A DNA stretch of 64,000 nt from an uncultured Candidatus Saccharibacteria bacterium (GTDB taxonomy: Bacteria; Patescibacteriota; Saccharimonadia; Saccharimonadales; Saccharimonadaceae): positions 1 to 64,000 of the forward strand of contig CALLZM010000021.1 in assembly GCA_937858705.1 (NCBI GenBank). The letters are read 5' to 3'. The translations under genes and the position numbers were made by a program. Below the pieces are notes generated by a model that was given only the letters and a program-made list of their open reading frames with translations, was not told where the DNA came from and ran no database searches. Shown here piece by piece: positions 54,262 to 62,585 of the stretch (within the stretch, counting starts at the first letter, position 1; each line of letters opens with the position of its first letter).

Positions 54262-55081
54262 TTTACTCCTTCGCCCTGAGTTTGAAAAGTCGCTTGCTCG
54301 CCTGCATACCCAATTGCCGCAAAGCATACTGCTGCATGGAATTTCAGGCGTTGGCCTCCGCACAATTGCCTCCTCACTCGCACCAAAAAGCCATATTTTG
54401 ATTCAACCTATCACGAGCAAGGGCGACATAGACGACACATTCGGTACTATTAGTATTGAGAAGATTCGTCATCTTCAAGAACAAGTGAAAGGGAAGTCTA
54501 GGCAGACTCAAGTCGTTATCATCGATGATGCCGATCGCATGAGCCACGGTGCGCAAAACGCCTTTTTGAAGCTACTCGAAGAGCCAAATACTTCGACTCG
54601 GTTCATTCTCACTTCACACAACAGAGAAAAACTCCTCCCCACCGTACGGTCAAGAGTGCACACCGTATTTGTGCCGCCAATCACTACGGCTCAATCAGCT
54701 GCATATCTCGAACAACTTCGCATACAAGATGCTCGCACCAAGCAACAACTACTGTTTATTGCCAAAGGTCGGCCTGCCGAGCTCTACCGTCTGTCACGAA
54801 GCCCGAAAGAACTATCGATCCTCGCAGAGTCTATACAAGATGCTCGCAGTTTTTTAGGCGCTACTATGTATGAAAAGCTCATTATTACAAAGAAATACGC
54901 TACAAATCGCCAAACGGCCCTACGATTCACGCACGCATTACTGCAACTCCTTTCGTTTACGATTTATAGCTCGCCGAAACTATCAGCAATACAGTTTGCC
55001 GATAAGGTAATAGCAACCAGTGAACGCCTCATGCAAAATGCCAACCCCAAATTACAATTACTGACGCTTGTGGTACAATAG
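54254..55081 (+). CDS. holB: DNA polymerase III delta-prime-like clamp loader subunit
   Basis: 275 aa. The AAA+ fold shows HGISGVGLRTIASSLA where the P-loop has lost its Lys, QVVIIDDADRMSHGAQNAFLKLLEEP (Walker B, delta-prime style) and SRVHTVF with an SRC-like arginine motif. Such ATP-non-binding subunits open the sliding clamp together with gamma/tau and delta. No zinc-finger cysteines are present. It is coupled to the upstream gene by overlap. Confidence 0.82.
   Translation: MNNLLLRPEFEKSLARLHTQLPQSILLHGISGVGLRTIASSLAPKSHILIQPITSKGDIDDTFGTISIEKIRHLQEQVKGKSRQTQVVIIDDADRMSHGAQNAFLKLLEEPNTSTRFILTSHNREKLLPTVRSRVHTVFVPPITTAQSAAYLEQLRIQDARTKQQLLFIAKGRPAELYRLSRSPKELSILAESIQDARSFLGATMYEKLIITKKYATNRQTALRFTHALLQLLSFTIYSSPKLSAIQFADKVIATSERLMQNANPKLQLLTLVVQ
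55074..55079 (+). promoter_or_regulatory. -10 box of the TPR gene
   Basis: TACAAT 9 nt before the ATG at 55089, inside the last codons of the delta-prime gene. Confidence 0.5.
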
Positions 55082-55088
55082 AGCTTGT

Positions 55089-55745
55089 ATGTTAGGCATT
55101 CTATTACTCGCCCTTCTCGCTGGCTGGATCATCTGGCGTGAATTTAGCCCCGAGCAAGAGACAGTCGATATTCCCGAGCGACTATCGGATAAGCTTGATA
55201 AATTATGGAATATTGCCCAAGAATCACTTCGAGATCGTAAATATCTACGAGCCGAAAAGGCACTCCTTACTATTCTCCGCGTCGATGAACGAAATGCTAC
55301 GGCCTATAATCGGCTCGGTATTTTATACGCTAAGCAAAAAGCGTTCCGTGACGCCATAGAATGCTTCGAAATCGCACAAAGCCTCGAATCAAATGCATCG
55401 AGCCTTCACAATGTTGGCCTTATCTACTTTGAAACGGGACAATACGATAAGGCAGCGTTGGCGTTTGAGCAAGCACTCGAAATAGATGGCGAGCATGCTT
55501 CGAGGCACATTGCCTATGCCAAAGTGCAAGAAAAACTTGGTTCGACGAAAAAGACGATTGCCTCGCTAGAAGAAGCAGTGCGGCTTGAGCCAAGTATCCA
55601 GTCGTATAACATTCTTGCCGATGCATACGAACGAGCCGGGAGACACGAAGAGGCCATCGCCATCAAAACCAAGCTTGAACGCGTCATCGCCAAGCAAAAC
55701 ACCACGCCGAAGCGCATGGTGCAAAAACGAAAAGTGATTATGTAG
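55089..55745 (+). CDS. Membrane-anchored TPR protein
   Basis: 218 aa. An N-terminal membrane segment (MLGILLLALLAGWIIWREF) is followed by four or more tetratricopeptide repeats between about 45 and 205 (ATAYNRLGILYAKQKAFRDA, SSLHNVGLIYFETGQYDKAA, SYNILADAYERAGRHEEAIA). The tail is basic. Such proteins scaffold envelope or secretion complexes. The partner is unknown. Confidence 0.85.
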   Translation: MLGILLLALLAGWIIWREFSPEQETVDIPERLSDKLDKLWNIAQESLRDRKYLRAEKALLTILRVDERNATAYNRLGILYAKQKAFRDAIECFEIAQSLESNASSLHNVGLIYFETGQYDKAALAFEQALEIDGEHASRHIAYAKVQEKLGSTKKTIASLEEAVRLEPSIQSYNILADAYERAGRHEEAIAIKTKLERVIAKQNTTPKRMVQKRKVIM

Positions 55746-56027
55746 CTACTTCTTCTTTGTAGTAGCTTTTGGCTTGGTATTATTGCCGAGGCGTATCAAG
55801 ACAAGACCGTTCAGAAGAGCCCATGCGATAGCATTGAAGACAAATACACCAAGACATACAAACGATATCGTTACCAGTGTTTGGCCCACTTCGTATCGAA
55901 CGAGTCCGACCAATCCAGCGACAATAATACCAACGATAGCCAGCGCCATATACGCATGCTGTAATTTTATACGAGTATCTGTTTCCTGGTACCATTTGTT
56001 GAGTGAAGACACTATAAACTTGTTCAT
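55746..56027 (-). CDS. Small membrane protein (93 aa)
   Basis: Two hydrophobic segments (about 27-44 and 50-78) and a Lys-rich tail. The family is unknown to me. It is convergent with the TPR gene with no space between. A consensus promoter gives a leaderless mRNA (TATAAT, 6 nt, ATG). Confidence 0.7.
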   Translation of the reverse strand: MNKFIVSSLNKWYQETDTRIKLQHAYMALAIVGIIVAGLVGLVRYEVGQTLVTISFVCLGVFVFNAIAWALLNGLVLIRLGNNTKPKATTKKK

Positions 56028-56033
56028 AATTTC

Positions 56034-56063
56034 ATTATATCACACTATATGCGCTTTTGTCAA
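56034..56063 (-). promoter_or_regulatory. Consensus promoter of the 55746 gene
   Basis: On the minus strand TTGACA (56058-56063), 18 nt, TATAAT (56034-56039), with GTGTGA before the -10 as in the hisS-antisense copy. It is divergent from the pilin-like gene's promoter. Confidence 0.75.
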
Positions 56064-56100
56064 GTCAAATTCGATAGAGGCATCGTTCATTCAATAAAAT

Positions 56101-56132
56101 TTGACTCAGTATAGGGGGGGGGGTGCTATAAT
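56101..56132 (+). promoter_or_regulatory. Promoter with a G10 tract in its spacer
   Basis: TTGACT (56101-56106), a 20-nt spacer containing ten G (56114-56123), and TATAAT (56127-56132). Both boxes are near consensus, but the spacing is 2-3 nt too long. Loss of two or three G would bring it to the 17-18 nt optimum. This is the layout of slippage-controlled promoters. Confidence 0.75.
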
Positions 56133-56162
56133 ACAAGGCATAACTAATATGAAAGGAAGTGC

Positions 56163-56774
56163 ATGAAAAAACGGTCAGAACGAGGTTTTGGGGTAGTCGA
56201 GGTTATCCTCGTCATTATCATAGTCGCCCTCATTGGCGCACTGGGCTGGCTTTTTTGGGGGCGATCGAATAGCGCATCGACCGAAACAAGTGATACGAGC
56301 AAAACAGAAGAACAAAAACCTTCAAAAAATGACACCAAAGAAGAGGTTAAGACGACAACTGTTTCAAACCAGTATTTCTCTGTTGTGCTACCAGAAGACT
56401 GGAAAGAAGTCGAATGGAAATCGGAAGTAGGCGCACCCAAAGCCTCATACCAGTACGCAAATGAGACTGGAACAGAAATAAGCATATTGGTAGGCTATGG
56501 CGGTTTTGGCAGCGGCGGAGCAGACGGCTCGGCTTCATTTACTATCGCTGGCAACAAGTTTGTCCTCGATAAGACCTACAAACCGTGCGCCACTGTAGAA
56601 GGGCAAAATAACGGCTGTACGCAAGGTGACGGCAAACTCACTCTTGATGCAATAAATTACGATGCAACCTATAACGGCAATAACTACCTCTTCAGATTCG
56701 CAGACACCAAATCTGAGAGCCAAGAAGCCTACAAAGCAATGGCTGCCATAGTTGAAAGCATTGAGCTAAAATAA
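56163..56774 (+). CDS. Type IV pilin-like surface protein
   Basis: 203 aa. The N-terminus KKRSERG/FGVVEVILVIIIVALI has a prepilin-peptidase site: basic leader, Gly, then Phe, and Glu at mature position 5, followed by a hydrophobic helix. After a Ser/Thr/Lys-rich linker (about 38-65) a globular domain of about 135 residues follows, with a Cys pair (KPCATVEGQNNGC) likely forming a disulfide. It may be a minor pilin or a surface protein assembled by pilus machinery, none of which lies in the window. AAGGAAG precedes the ATG. A G10 tract in the promoter suggests on/off expression. Confidence 0.75.
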   Translation: MKKRSERGFGVVEVILVIIIVALIGALGWLFWGRSNSASTETSDTSKTEEQKPSKNDTKEEVKTTTVSNQYFSVVLPEDWKEVEWKSEVGAPKASYQYANETGTEISILVGYGGFGSGGADGSASFTIAGNKFVLDKTYKPCATVEGQNNGCTQGDGKLTLDAINYDATYNGNNYLFRFADTKSESQEAYKAMAAIVESIELK

Positions 56775-56797
56775 CGCCACAAAAAGAAGCTCAAACG

Positions 56798-56831
56798 CTA
56801 AAATAACTGGAGTAAAATCCAGTTATTTTAG
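56798..56831. terminator. Bidirectional hairpin terminator
   Basis: CTAAAATAACTGGA, loop GTAAAA, TCCAGTTATTTTAG: a perfect 14-bp stem with A/T-rich ends. It separates the pilin-like gene from the leftward tRNAs. Confidence 0.8.
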
Positions 56832-56846
56832 TATACAAATACCACT

Positions 56847-56932
56847 TGGTGCTGGGAGCAGGATTCGAACCTGCGAAGGCGAATGCCAACAGATTTACAG
56901 TCTGTCGTGTTTGACCGCTTCACTATCCCAGC
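56847..56932 (-). tRNA. tRNA-Tyr (anticodon GTA)
   Basis: On the minus strand GCTGGGATAGTGAAGCGG to CCCAGC plus ACCA, with anticodon arm ACAGACTGTAAATCTGT and a long variable arm. It is the second of two leftward tRNA genes, 3 nt after tRNA-Thr(TGT). Confidence 0.95.
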
Positions 56933-56935
56933 GTT

Positions 56936-57012
56936 TGGAGCCGCTTTACGGATTCGAACCGTAGACCTACTGTTTACAAAACAGTTGCTCTAACCAGCTG
57001 AGCTAAAGCGGC
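56936..57012 (-). tRNA. tRNA-Thr (anticodon TGT)
   Basis: On the minus strand GCCGCTTTAGCTCAGCTGG, anticodon arm CTGTTTTGTAAACAG, T-arm GGTTCGAATCC, acceptor AAGCGGC and TCCA. A complete cloverleaf. Confidence 0.95.
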
Positions 57013-57091
57013 AAAAATAAATATGAGAGGTACGAAGACCATTGTATCGAAAAAAGCCATATTTAACAACCCCGACATAAGCCAGAAATGG

Positions 57092-57097
57092 TACAAT
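57092..57097 (+). promoter_or_regulatory. -10 box of the kinase gene
   Basis: TACAAT overlaps an in-frame ATG at 57096, so the start must be the next ATG at 57105, 7 nt past the box. Confidence 0.55.
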
Positions 57098-57104
57098 GAT
57101 AGAG

Positions 57105-57890
57105 ATGAAGAAAGATCTGTTAGTCATAAAAGTCGGCACCAATGTGCTAGCAAGCACTGCGGAAGGGAAAGACAGGCTTCGCCTAACCTCATTTCGCTCT
57201 ATAGCAAGCGACATCCGTGCATTGCAAAAACGAGGATACGGCATCATACTAGTGTCTTCAGCAGCAATCACTGCCGGTTCTATAGAAGATGGCGTTGAAC
57301 GACATACCGTATCAAATACTGTTGAAGAACAGCGACTTGCTGCAAGAGGCTGGGACATTATCGTCCAGAAATGGAAAAAAGCCATGGGTAGAAAACATAT
57401 TAGTTCGGCTCTCATTACCAAACACGACTTAACAACGCACAATACGAGAAAAAAGCTTCTCCAGGTTATTTCTTGCTGCCTTGGACATAGCGATGTCTTC
57501 TTGGTAAATGAGAACGATTGTCTCACCGATGATGAGATAAAATTTGGCGATAACGATATACTATCTGCTATGCTCGCTGCCACTTGCGCAACGCATGGTG
57601 ATTTCAATTCGGTCGCATTGATTCTCCTTACAAATAAAAATGGTCTCAATAGAGTAGTTGAGGATGATGCTACGATCATTCGAACTGTGGAGAATATCGA
57701 TGCGATACGGAGATATGCCGGTGAGTCAACCAGCCAGCACTCCAGAGGCGGTATGATAAGCAAAATTATGGCAGCTGACATCGCTACTAACGCTGGCGTG
57801 CCGATGTATATCGCAAACGGCCACTCATCAAACCCAGCATCAAACGCGCTCGATGTAAAGACGGGAACTTACTTTGCTCCAAAGAAGTAG
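57105..57890 (+). CDS. proB: Glutamate 5-kinase-like amino acid kinase
   Basis: 261 aa. The amino acid kinase fold is shown by LLVIKVGTNVL, IILVSSAAITAG, VNENDCLTDDEIKFGDND and SRGGMISKIMAADIATNAGV, which fit glutamate 5-kinase, the first step to proline. The PUA domain of many ProB proteins is missing, as in the short forms. proA and proC are not nearby, so it may work alone or on another substrate. The start is fixed by the -10 box. A tRNA-Thr follows. Confidence 0.8.
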   Translation: MKKDLLVIKVGTNVLASTAEGKDRLRLTSFRSIASDIRALQKRGYGIILVSSAAITAGSIEDGVERHTVSNTVEEQRLAARGWDIIVQKWKKAMGRKHISSALITKHDLTTHNTRKKLLQVISCCLGHSDVFLVNENDCLTDDEIKFGDNDILSAMLAATCATHGDFNSVALILLTNKNGLNRVVEDDATIIRTVENIDAIRRYAGESTSQHSRGGMISKIMAADIATNAGVPMYIANGHSSNPASNALDVKTGTYFAPKK

Positions 57891-57929
57891 CGTTATTGCG
57901 CCAAATTTGGTATACTTTTTAGGTAGTTT

Positions 57930-58005
57930 GCCGCGATAGCTCAGTCGGTAGAGCGCATCCATGGTAAGGATGAGGTCTCGGGTTCAAATCCCGATCGCGG
58001 CTCCA
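57930..58005 (+). tRNA. tRNA-Thr (anticodon GGT)
   Basis: GCCGCGATAGCTCAGTCGG, anticodon arm CATCCATGGTAAGGATG, T-arm GGGTTCAAATCCC, acceptor TCGCGGC and TCCA. TATACT at 57910-57915 is a likely -10. Confidence 0.96.
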
Positions 58006-58006
58006 T

Positions 58007-58042
58007 AAAAAAATCACCCCTATAAACAGAGGTGATTTTTTT
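58007..58042 (+). terminator. Terminator after tRNA-Thr
   Basis: AAATCACC and GGTGATTTTTTT around a short loop. Confidence 0.88.
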
Positions 58043-58063
58043 ATGACATAGTTTTTGAATATT

Positions 58064-58411
58064 TTATCGGCAAGCATATCGAAGAGAATCGATCAGCCAA
58101 CCCCATGAATCACGATGCTGACAAAGCGCTTCCATGTTGATAGCTCCATCTGCCGCTGCAGTTGCAAGGATTGACAAGACCCAAATAGCAACCATCGTCA
58201 TGATAATCATCGTGAGAACTGCGACAATCATTCCCCATACTGCAAGCGTTGTAGGCATCCCCGTTCTACGAGCCCAGATGAATGTTGCAACACTCGCAAC
58301 AAGACCTACTGGCGGATTAACAATAGCGAGTACGATGCTAGCGATACCAGCTCCTTTGACCAAGCTATTCGTTTACACTTCGGACTTTTTCTCTGTACTC
58401 GAATCTTTCAT
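58064..58411 (-). pseudogene. Small membrane protein gene with in-frame stop at codon 13
   Basis: The ATG at 58411 has a GAGGAG ribosome binding site and reads MKDSSTEKKSEV, then TAA (58373-58375), then in the same frame TNSLVKGAGIASIVLAIV and a further 90 residues. The rest has two or three membrane segments (GIASIVLAIVNPPVGLVAS, MIVAVLTMIIMTMVAIWVL) as in DUF4190-like proteins. A TTG at 58363 could restart translation, without a Shine-Dalgarno. It is a nonsense mutation, a restart, a sequencing error or readthrough. Confidence 0.6.
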
Positions 58412-58557
58412 GGCACGCTCCTCATTATGTTATGGAATAACTATACTATAAAACTCTTGTCATTGATATATTCAGAATTAAGGCTAAGGAATAGACTAGC
58501 GTGAACAGTCATCTTATGCTACAATAGTTTAGATAAGAAAATAGTAAAGGTAAGGGA

Positions 58558-58767
58558 ATGGCGAAGAAAAGCAATACCAAGCGAAAAATTGTTGCGTTAG
58601 TGAGCCAGCTCACTGGTCATCGAACTTATGTGACACGCAAGAATACGCAAAATACCCCAGATAAGCTTGAGCTCATGAAGTACGACCCAAAGGCTCGTCG
58701 ACATGTAAAGTATGTCGAGACCAAGAAGAACCTCGGTCGAAATGAAGTGAAGCCACGAAAAGGGTAA
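58558..58767 (+). CDS. rpmG: Ribosomal protein L33, zinc-free form
   Basis: 69 aa. TGHRTYVTRKNTQNTPDKLE, and LMKYDPKARRHVKYVETKK, match L33 without the CxxC pairs. A basic tail of about 12 residues extends it beyond the usual 50-55. AAGGTAAGGG precedes the ATG. It stands alone with its own terminator. Confidence 0.95.
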   Translation: MAKKSNTKRKIVALVSQLTGHRTYVTRKNTQNTPDKLELMKYDPKARRHVKYVETKKNLGRNEVKPRKG

Positions 58768-58776
58768 TAGCGCAAG

Positions 58777-58806
58777 AAATGACCTACCGTACGGGGGTCA
58801 TTTTTT
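58777..58806 (+). terminator. Terminator of rpmG
   Basis: AAATGACC and GGTCATTTTTT. It overlaps the 3' end of the convergent 58805 gene and can serve both. Confidence 0.85.
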
Positions 58807-59497
58807 ATTGGTAGATTGTCGGTGCGACGGTATCGATAGTTTTTGCTAGCCAAACACCATTCATAAGCATTCGTTCCAACAGTTGTTTTGATGGATGTTT
58901 TTCTGGGGCGTAGAGATAGAGAGTGTCATCGACAAGTTCGATACTCATATCTTTAAAATAGGTCATGATGCCTTGCGAAAGATGCTGGTTGATGAGCTGC
59001 TGAACTTCTATCGCTTGCGTCATATTCGCATACACAGTATAGGTAGTCGAAAAATCATTACCTGTAGGTGCTTGCGTGCCAGTAATGAGCGGTGTCATTT
59101 GTGTATATCTGGCGAGTAATTGCTCTTTAGCCCGTTGGTGGGTCAAGTAAAATGGCGGTATATCGTGAGTTGTATGCAGATCAACTGTCAGAATTGTCCA
59201 AAAATGATCTTTCAGCCGTCGATCAGGGTACTCAAGCGTATCTCTGCGAACTGTCAGCGCGATATCGTAGCTATCGAAAGTGCCGACTGTATAATGATGG
59301 TCGGTATGGCTTTTTGAAGTAGTAATACCTCTTAACAAACGATGTTCGTCGTCTCGTTGGTTCACAAAGCCAAAATAGACAAATCCAAGCCGATCGGCAA
59401 ATTGCTTTACCGAGCGCCTCGTTCGTTGTTCGCGCATAAGATGCCCTGGCAAGCTTTTATGAACAATGTTTTTCGCTGTGTGAAACGCTTTATTCAT
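58805..59497 (-). CDS. Hypothetical protein in the glucan operon (230 aa)
   Basis: I do not recognise the family. It is a soluble, His/Thr/Tyr-rich protein with basic N-terminus and no signal peptide. It is the last gene of the leftward GT4-GH57-GH15 operon and overlaps the GH15 gene by 8 nt, so it is coupled to it. The position suggests a glucan-related or regulatory role, not more. Confidence 0.7.
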   Translation of the reverse strand: MNKAFHTAKNIVHKSLPGHLMREQRTRRSVKQFADRLGFVYFGFVNQRDDEHRLLRGITTSKSHTDHHYTVGTFDSYDIALTVRRDTLEYPDRRLKDHFWTILTVDLHTTHDIPPFYLTHQRAKEQLLARYTQMTPLITGTQAPTGNDFSTTYTVYANMTQAIEVQQLINQHLSQGIMTYFKDMSIELVDDTLYLYAPEKHPSKQLLERMLMNGVWLAKTIDTVAPTIYQ

Positions 59498-61358
59498 ATC
59501 GTGCGTGTATCTCCGTCATGCTATCGAGAAGGGCGGTGATATATTCAGCGTGGCTCCAAACAGAAGGGCATTCGAATAAAGTATTGTCACATGACGAGAC
59601 TTTATCGGGCAGTAAGTTTGTTGAGCTTGCGCAACTCTCAACCCACGAAAGTATTATTTCGGCAGTCTGTTCGTCGCCTTTCTCTAGACAGTATTCAGCG
59701 TACCATAGGGTTGGCACAATCCATCGCTCTGGAGAGTCATTGCGAGCATCTCCTCTCGCGTATTTCGCGAGACCGCATTGACCTGAAGCGTTAAATAGTT
59801 CGACAGCTTGCTCTACGGATTGCTGCAGCTTGGGGTTATCGACTGAAGTAAGGCCAAAAATGAAACTCCCAAATATATCAGCAGCATCTATAGTATTAAA
59901 TCCGTACAAACGATCATCCATCTGTTTTTGCGCTGATTCATATATTTCATCAGCAATTGTTCGCCATGATACCACTTTTACCTGATCATCCATCTCTTCG
60001 GCTATATCGGCCGCCACTCCAAGCGCAGCATACACCACTGAAGTAGTGTACACACTTGACTCATTCGGTTCATTCCATATATTATAGCGAGTCTTCGGTA
60101 AACCAGATTGCCTATCAAGCGACGAAGCTAAGTAGTCGGCGATGGGGGCAACCAATTTTTTGTAGTAAGTTTGCAGTAGTTTACTATCATCATGAAAACG
60201 ATGGTATTCTGAGAATAAAAAGAGGACGACAGCCGCCTGATCAAGAGCCGTTGGATCAACCGCCTTGCCATTTTCTATCCGGGCAAAGCTACTTGACCCT
60301 GGCGAACCATCAGCATGATATCGCTCTAAGAAATATCCCTCGGGTCGTAAAGTGCGCAGACAAAAATCAAAAAATCGCAGTGGTTCGTCAGTATAACCAA
60401 GGCGTATAAGTGGCCACAGCGCAAAAGCTCCCACTCGAGGCCATGCATAAAACTGATCACTTCCTACTTTGTGGTTTGACAATGACATCACCGCGCCCCT
60501 CGTATCAGTATGAGCTCGAACTATCATTGCGCTCAATAAAAATCGCTGGCGCCTATCAGCCGGTAAACCGTCAGTCACCGCCATAGCAGGAGTCAGCCAA
60601 TTATGCCACCATTTGGCAGTCTCATGAAATCGCTCCAATATGCCGTTCTTCACAATTTTTCGATGAGCATACAGCGCCTCTCGCTCTGATTTGCCAGCAG
60701 CTAGCCAATAATGCACCCTCGTCGAGCTATAGCCTGCAATCTCAAGCGTAAAGCCGACAGTTGAGTCAACTCGGCCCACTTCAATGGCATGAAATGATAA
60801 CTTACCGTCATCGGCATCACGCCAAGTTCCTTCAAGACCATCGCCGTAGGCCCCGACGGTGTACTCGCTAAAAGCGTGTTTGTCGTGCATAGCACCAATC
60901 GCGAAACATCGTGCTCCGTAATGGTGAACAATCGCCGTATCTGCTGGCAAATAATATGCAGTGTCGTCAGGATGCTGTTCGTCGCTGATAAGAAATTGTT
61001 GGTGCAAAAAAAGCTTTATTTCCCGCCATTCACTCGCTTGATTGATGACATGAATATTTCTGAGAAATACACTGAGGTCACTATCGACCGTATCATCAAA
61101 TTCGAGCACTATATGGAGGTCTGTATTTTTAGCAACCGTATGCGCTATCAGCGCTGTATGAGGATACCGTTGGTCAATATCCCAAGTGCCATCATCGAGC
61201 CACGACATGTTGCCATCGATCCACACACCCAAACGGTGCTTCGTTTCAGGCGTGGTATGAATATTTTTTCCAACATACGGATAAGACAAAAGGGATACGG
61301 CGTTCGTTTCGTCAAGTCCAACAAAGAGCTCACCGTTTGATAGTACGACACTCCTCAT
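59490..61358 (-). CDS. GH15 glucoamylase-like hydrolase
   Basis: 622 aa. An N-terminal beta-sandwich domain (about 1-230) is followed by the (alpha/alpha)6 catalytic barrel. GSDQFYAWPRVGAFALWPLI corresponds to the GH15 WPRD region, though the Asp is Val here. RYNIWNEPNESSVYTTSVVY is where the acid Glu lies (usual WEE, here WNE), and CPSVWSHAEYITALL holds the base Glu. Relatives release glucose from alpha-1,4/1,6-glucans or cleave trehalose. No signal peptide, so it probably works on an internal polymer. It starts 3 nt after the GH57 gene. Confidence 0.85.
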   Translation of the reverse strand: MRSVVLSNGELFVGLDETNAVSLLSYPYVGKNIHTTPETKHRLGVWIDGNMSWLDDGTWDIDQRYPHTALIAHTVAKNTDLHIVLEFDDTVDSDLSVFLRNIHVINQASEWREIKLFLHQQFLISDEQHPDDTAYYLPADTAIVHHYGARCFAIGAMHDKHAFSEYTVGAYGDGLEGTWRDADDGKLSFHAIEVGRVDSTVGFTLEIAGYSSTRVHYWLAAGKSEREALYAHRKIVKNGILERFHETAKWWHNWLTPAMAVTDGLPADRRQRFLLSAMIVRAHTDTRGAVMSLSNHKVGSDQFYAWPRVGAFALWPLIRLGYTDEPLRFFDFCLRTLRPEGYFLERYHADGSPGSSSFARIENGKAVDPTALDQAAVVLFLFSEYHRFHDDSKLLQTYYKKLVAPIADYLASSLDRQSGLPKTRYNIWNEPNESSVYTTSVVYAALGVAADIAEEMDDQVKVVSWRTIADEIYESAQKQMDDRLYGFNTIDAADIFGSFIFGLTSVDNPKLQQSVEQAVELFNASGQCGLAKYARGDARNDSPERWIVPTLWYAEYCLEKGDEQTAEIILSWVESCASSTNLLPDKVSSCDNTLFECPSVWSHAEYITALLDSMTEIHARYE

Positions 61359-61361
61359 ACA

Positions 61362-62585
61362 CTAACTACTCAGTTTACGACTAGCTTCTATTGCTCGGTA
61401 GCGAATATCGTGAAGAGCATTCATGTAGTAAAGAAACGCGTCATACGGCGATTTGTAGGGACTGAAATATTGATGAACAGTGCCGTCTTCTGATTGTTTT
61501 GTTGACATATAGTATACATGGTCAGATAGCTGCATATGTCGCCAGTCGCTGATGATGTCGATGTCTTCCGAATCGAGTACTGTTTTTTCGAGACTATACA
61601 GATACCGCAAAGCTTCTCGTTGTAATGAATTTCCCATCCAGGCGCTTAAGTCGCGCTCACGATCAGCCCAGGTTACCACAGACGGCACGCTGAGCGAACC
61701 TTGTGGTTCATTGCGCCAAGCCGCTTCGCTAATGGTATAAAATGTCCGCTCTTCATGTGCCAGCCAGTCTTTCACAAACTCACCAAAAAATTCAAATATT
61801 CCCGTATTGGCCCATTGATGCTCGCCAAATGTTTCATAATCCATGAAAAGATTCACTGTCTGCGCACCGTCAGCCAAAGAATCAGTCAGCCATCCTATGT
61901 ATTTTTCAGAGGTAAGCGGGTAATCATTCCACGATTTGTTGCTAAAACGAAAAGCGATATCGTCACTTAACCGATAGTTCTTCAGGAGCAAACGAATATG
62001 CTCGGTATTTGCGGGAGTGTAGACGAAATTCGGACTGCGCCAGCCCAAGAAGCTGTCCCAACCTTCGGTGATGATGGTACTAAATCCAGCTTGCTCGGCC
62101 CAGGCAGCAAGTTCATCATTGTACGCCAATTCCGTATTGCGAAAAGCCGATACTTCAACGCCAAACACCTCGCGAATCTTTTGGCGATGCGATTCTACCT
62201 GCGCTTCAAATTCTGAACGAGAGTAAAAGAATGACAAACTATGATAGTAGGTTTCCGCAACTATTTCAACGCGTCCCGTCTGCACCATTCGCCGAAAGCT
62301 TTCGAGAACATCTGGAGCCCATTGCTGTGCCTGCTCGATAAATACACCAGTAATACTCAGTGAGAGTCTAAACTCAGGTTGCTCGTTCAATAATTGTTCC
62401 AGCAGCCTATTCATAGGTCTGTATGACTTATCGGCTACTTTCTTGAAGATTGTTTGATTGTCGTGTTCCGCTAAACCATCTGGCAGAAAATAATCATGTC
62501 TCGATGCGGTGTCAAAAACAGTATAGCGCTGAACTCGCCATGGTTGATGGACATGTAGATAGAGGGTTACGCCTTGCTTATTCAT
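61362..62585 (-). CDS. GH57 alpha-amylase family enzyme
   Basis: 407 aa. GH57 motifs: HVHQPWR (11-17), RNTELAYND with the nucleophile Glu152, and MDYETFGEHQW with the acid/base Asp249. Members include alpha-amylases, branching enzymes and 4-alpha-glucanotransferases; the short C-terminal part here is closest to the amylase type. It is cytoplasmic. Its ATG overlaps the stop of the GT4 gene by 4 nt (ATGA). Confidence 0.88.
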   Translation of the reverse strand: MNKQGVTLYLHVHQPWRVQRYTVFDTASRHDYFLPDGLAEHDNQTIFKKVADKSYRPMNRLLEQLLNEQPEFRLSLSITGVFIEQAQQWAPDVLESFRRMVQTGRVEIVAETYYHSLSFFYSRSEFEAQVESHRQKIREVFGVEVSAFRNTELAYNDELAAWAEQAGFSTIITEGWDSFLGWRSPNFVYTPANTEHIRLLLKNYRLSDDIAFRFSNKSWNDYPLTSEKYIGWLTDSLADGAQTVNLFMDYETFGEHQWANTGIFEFFGEFVKDWLAHEERTFYTISEAAWRNEPQGSLSVPSVVTWADRERDLSAWMGNSLQREALRYLYSLEKTVLDSEDIDIISDWRHMQLSDHVYYMSTKQSEDGTVHQYFSPYKSPYDAFLYYMNALHDIRYRAIEASRKLSS

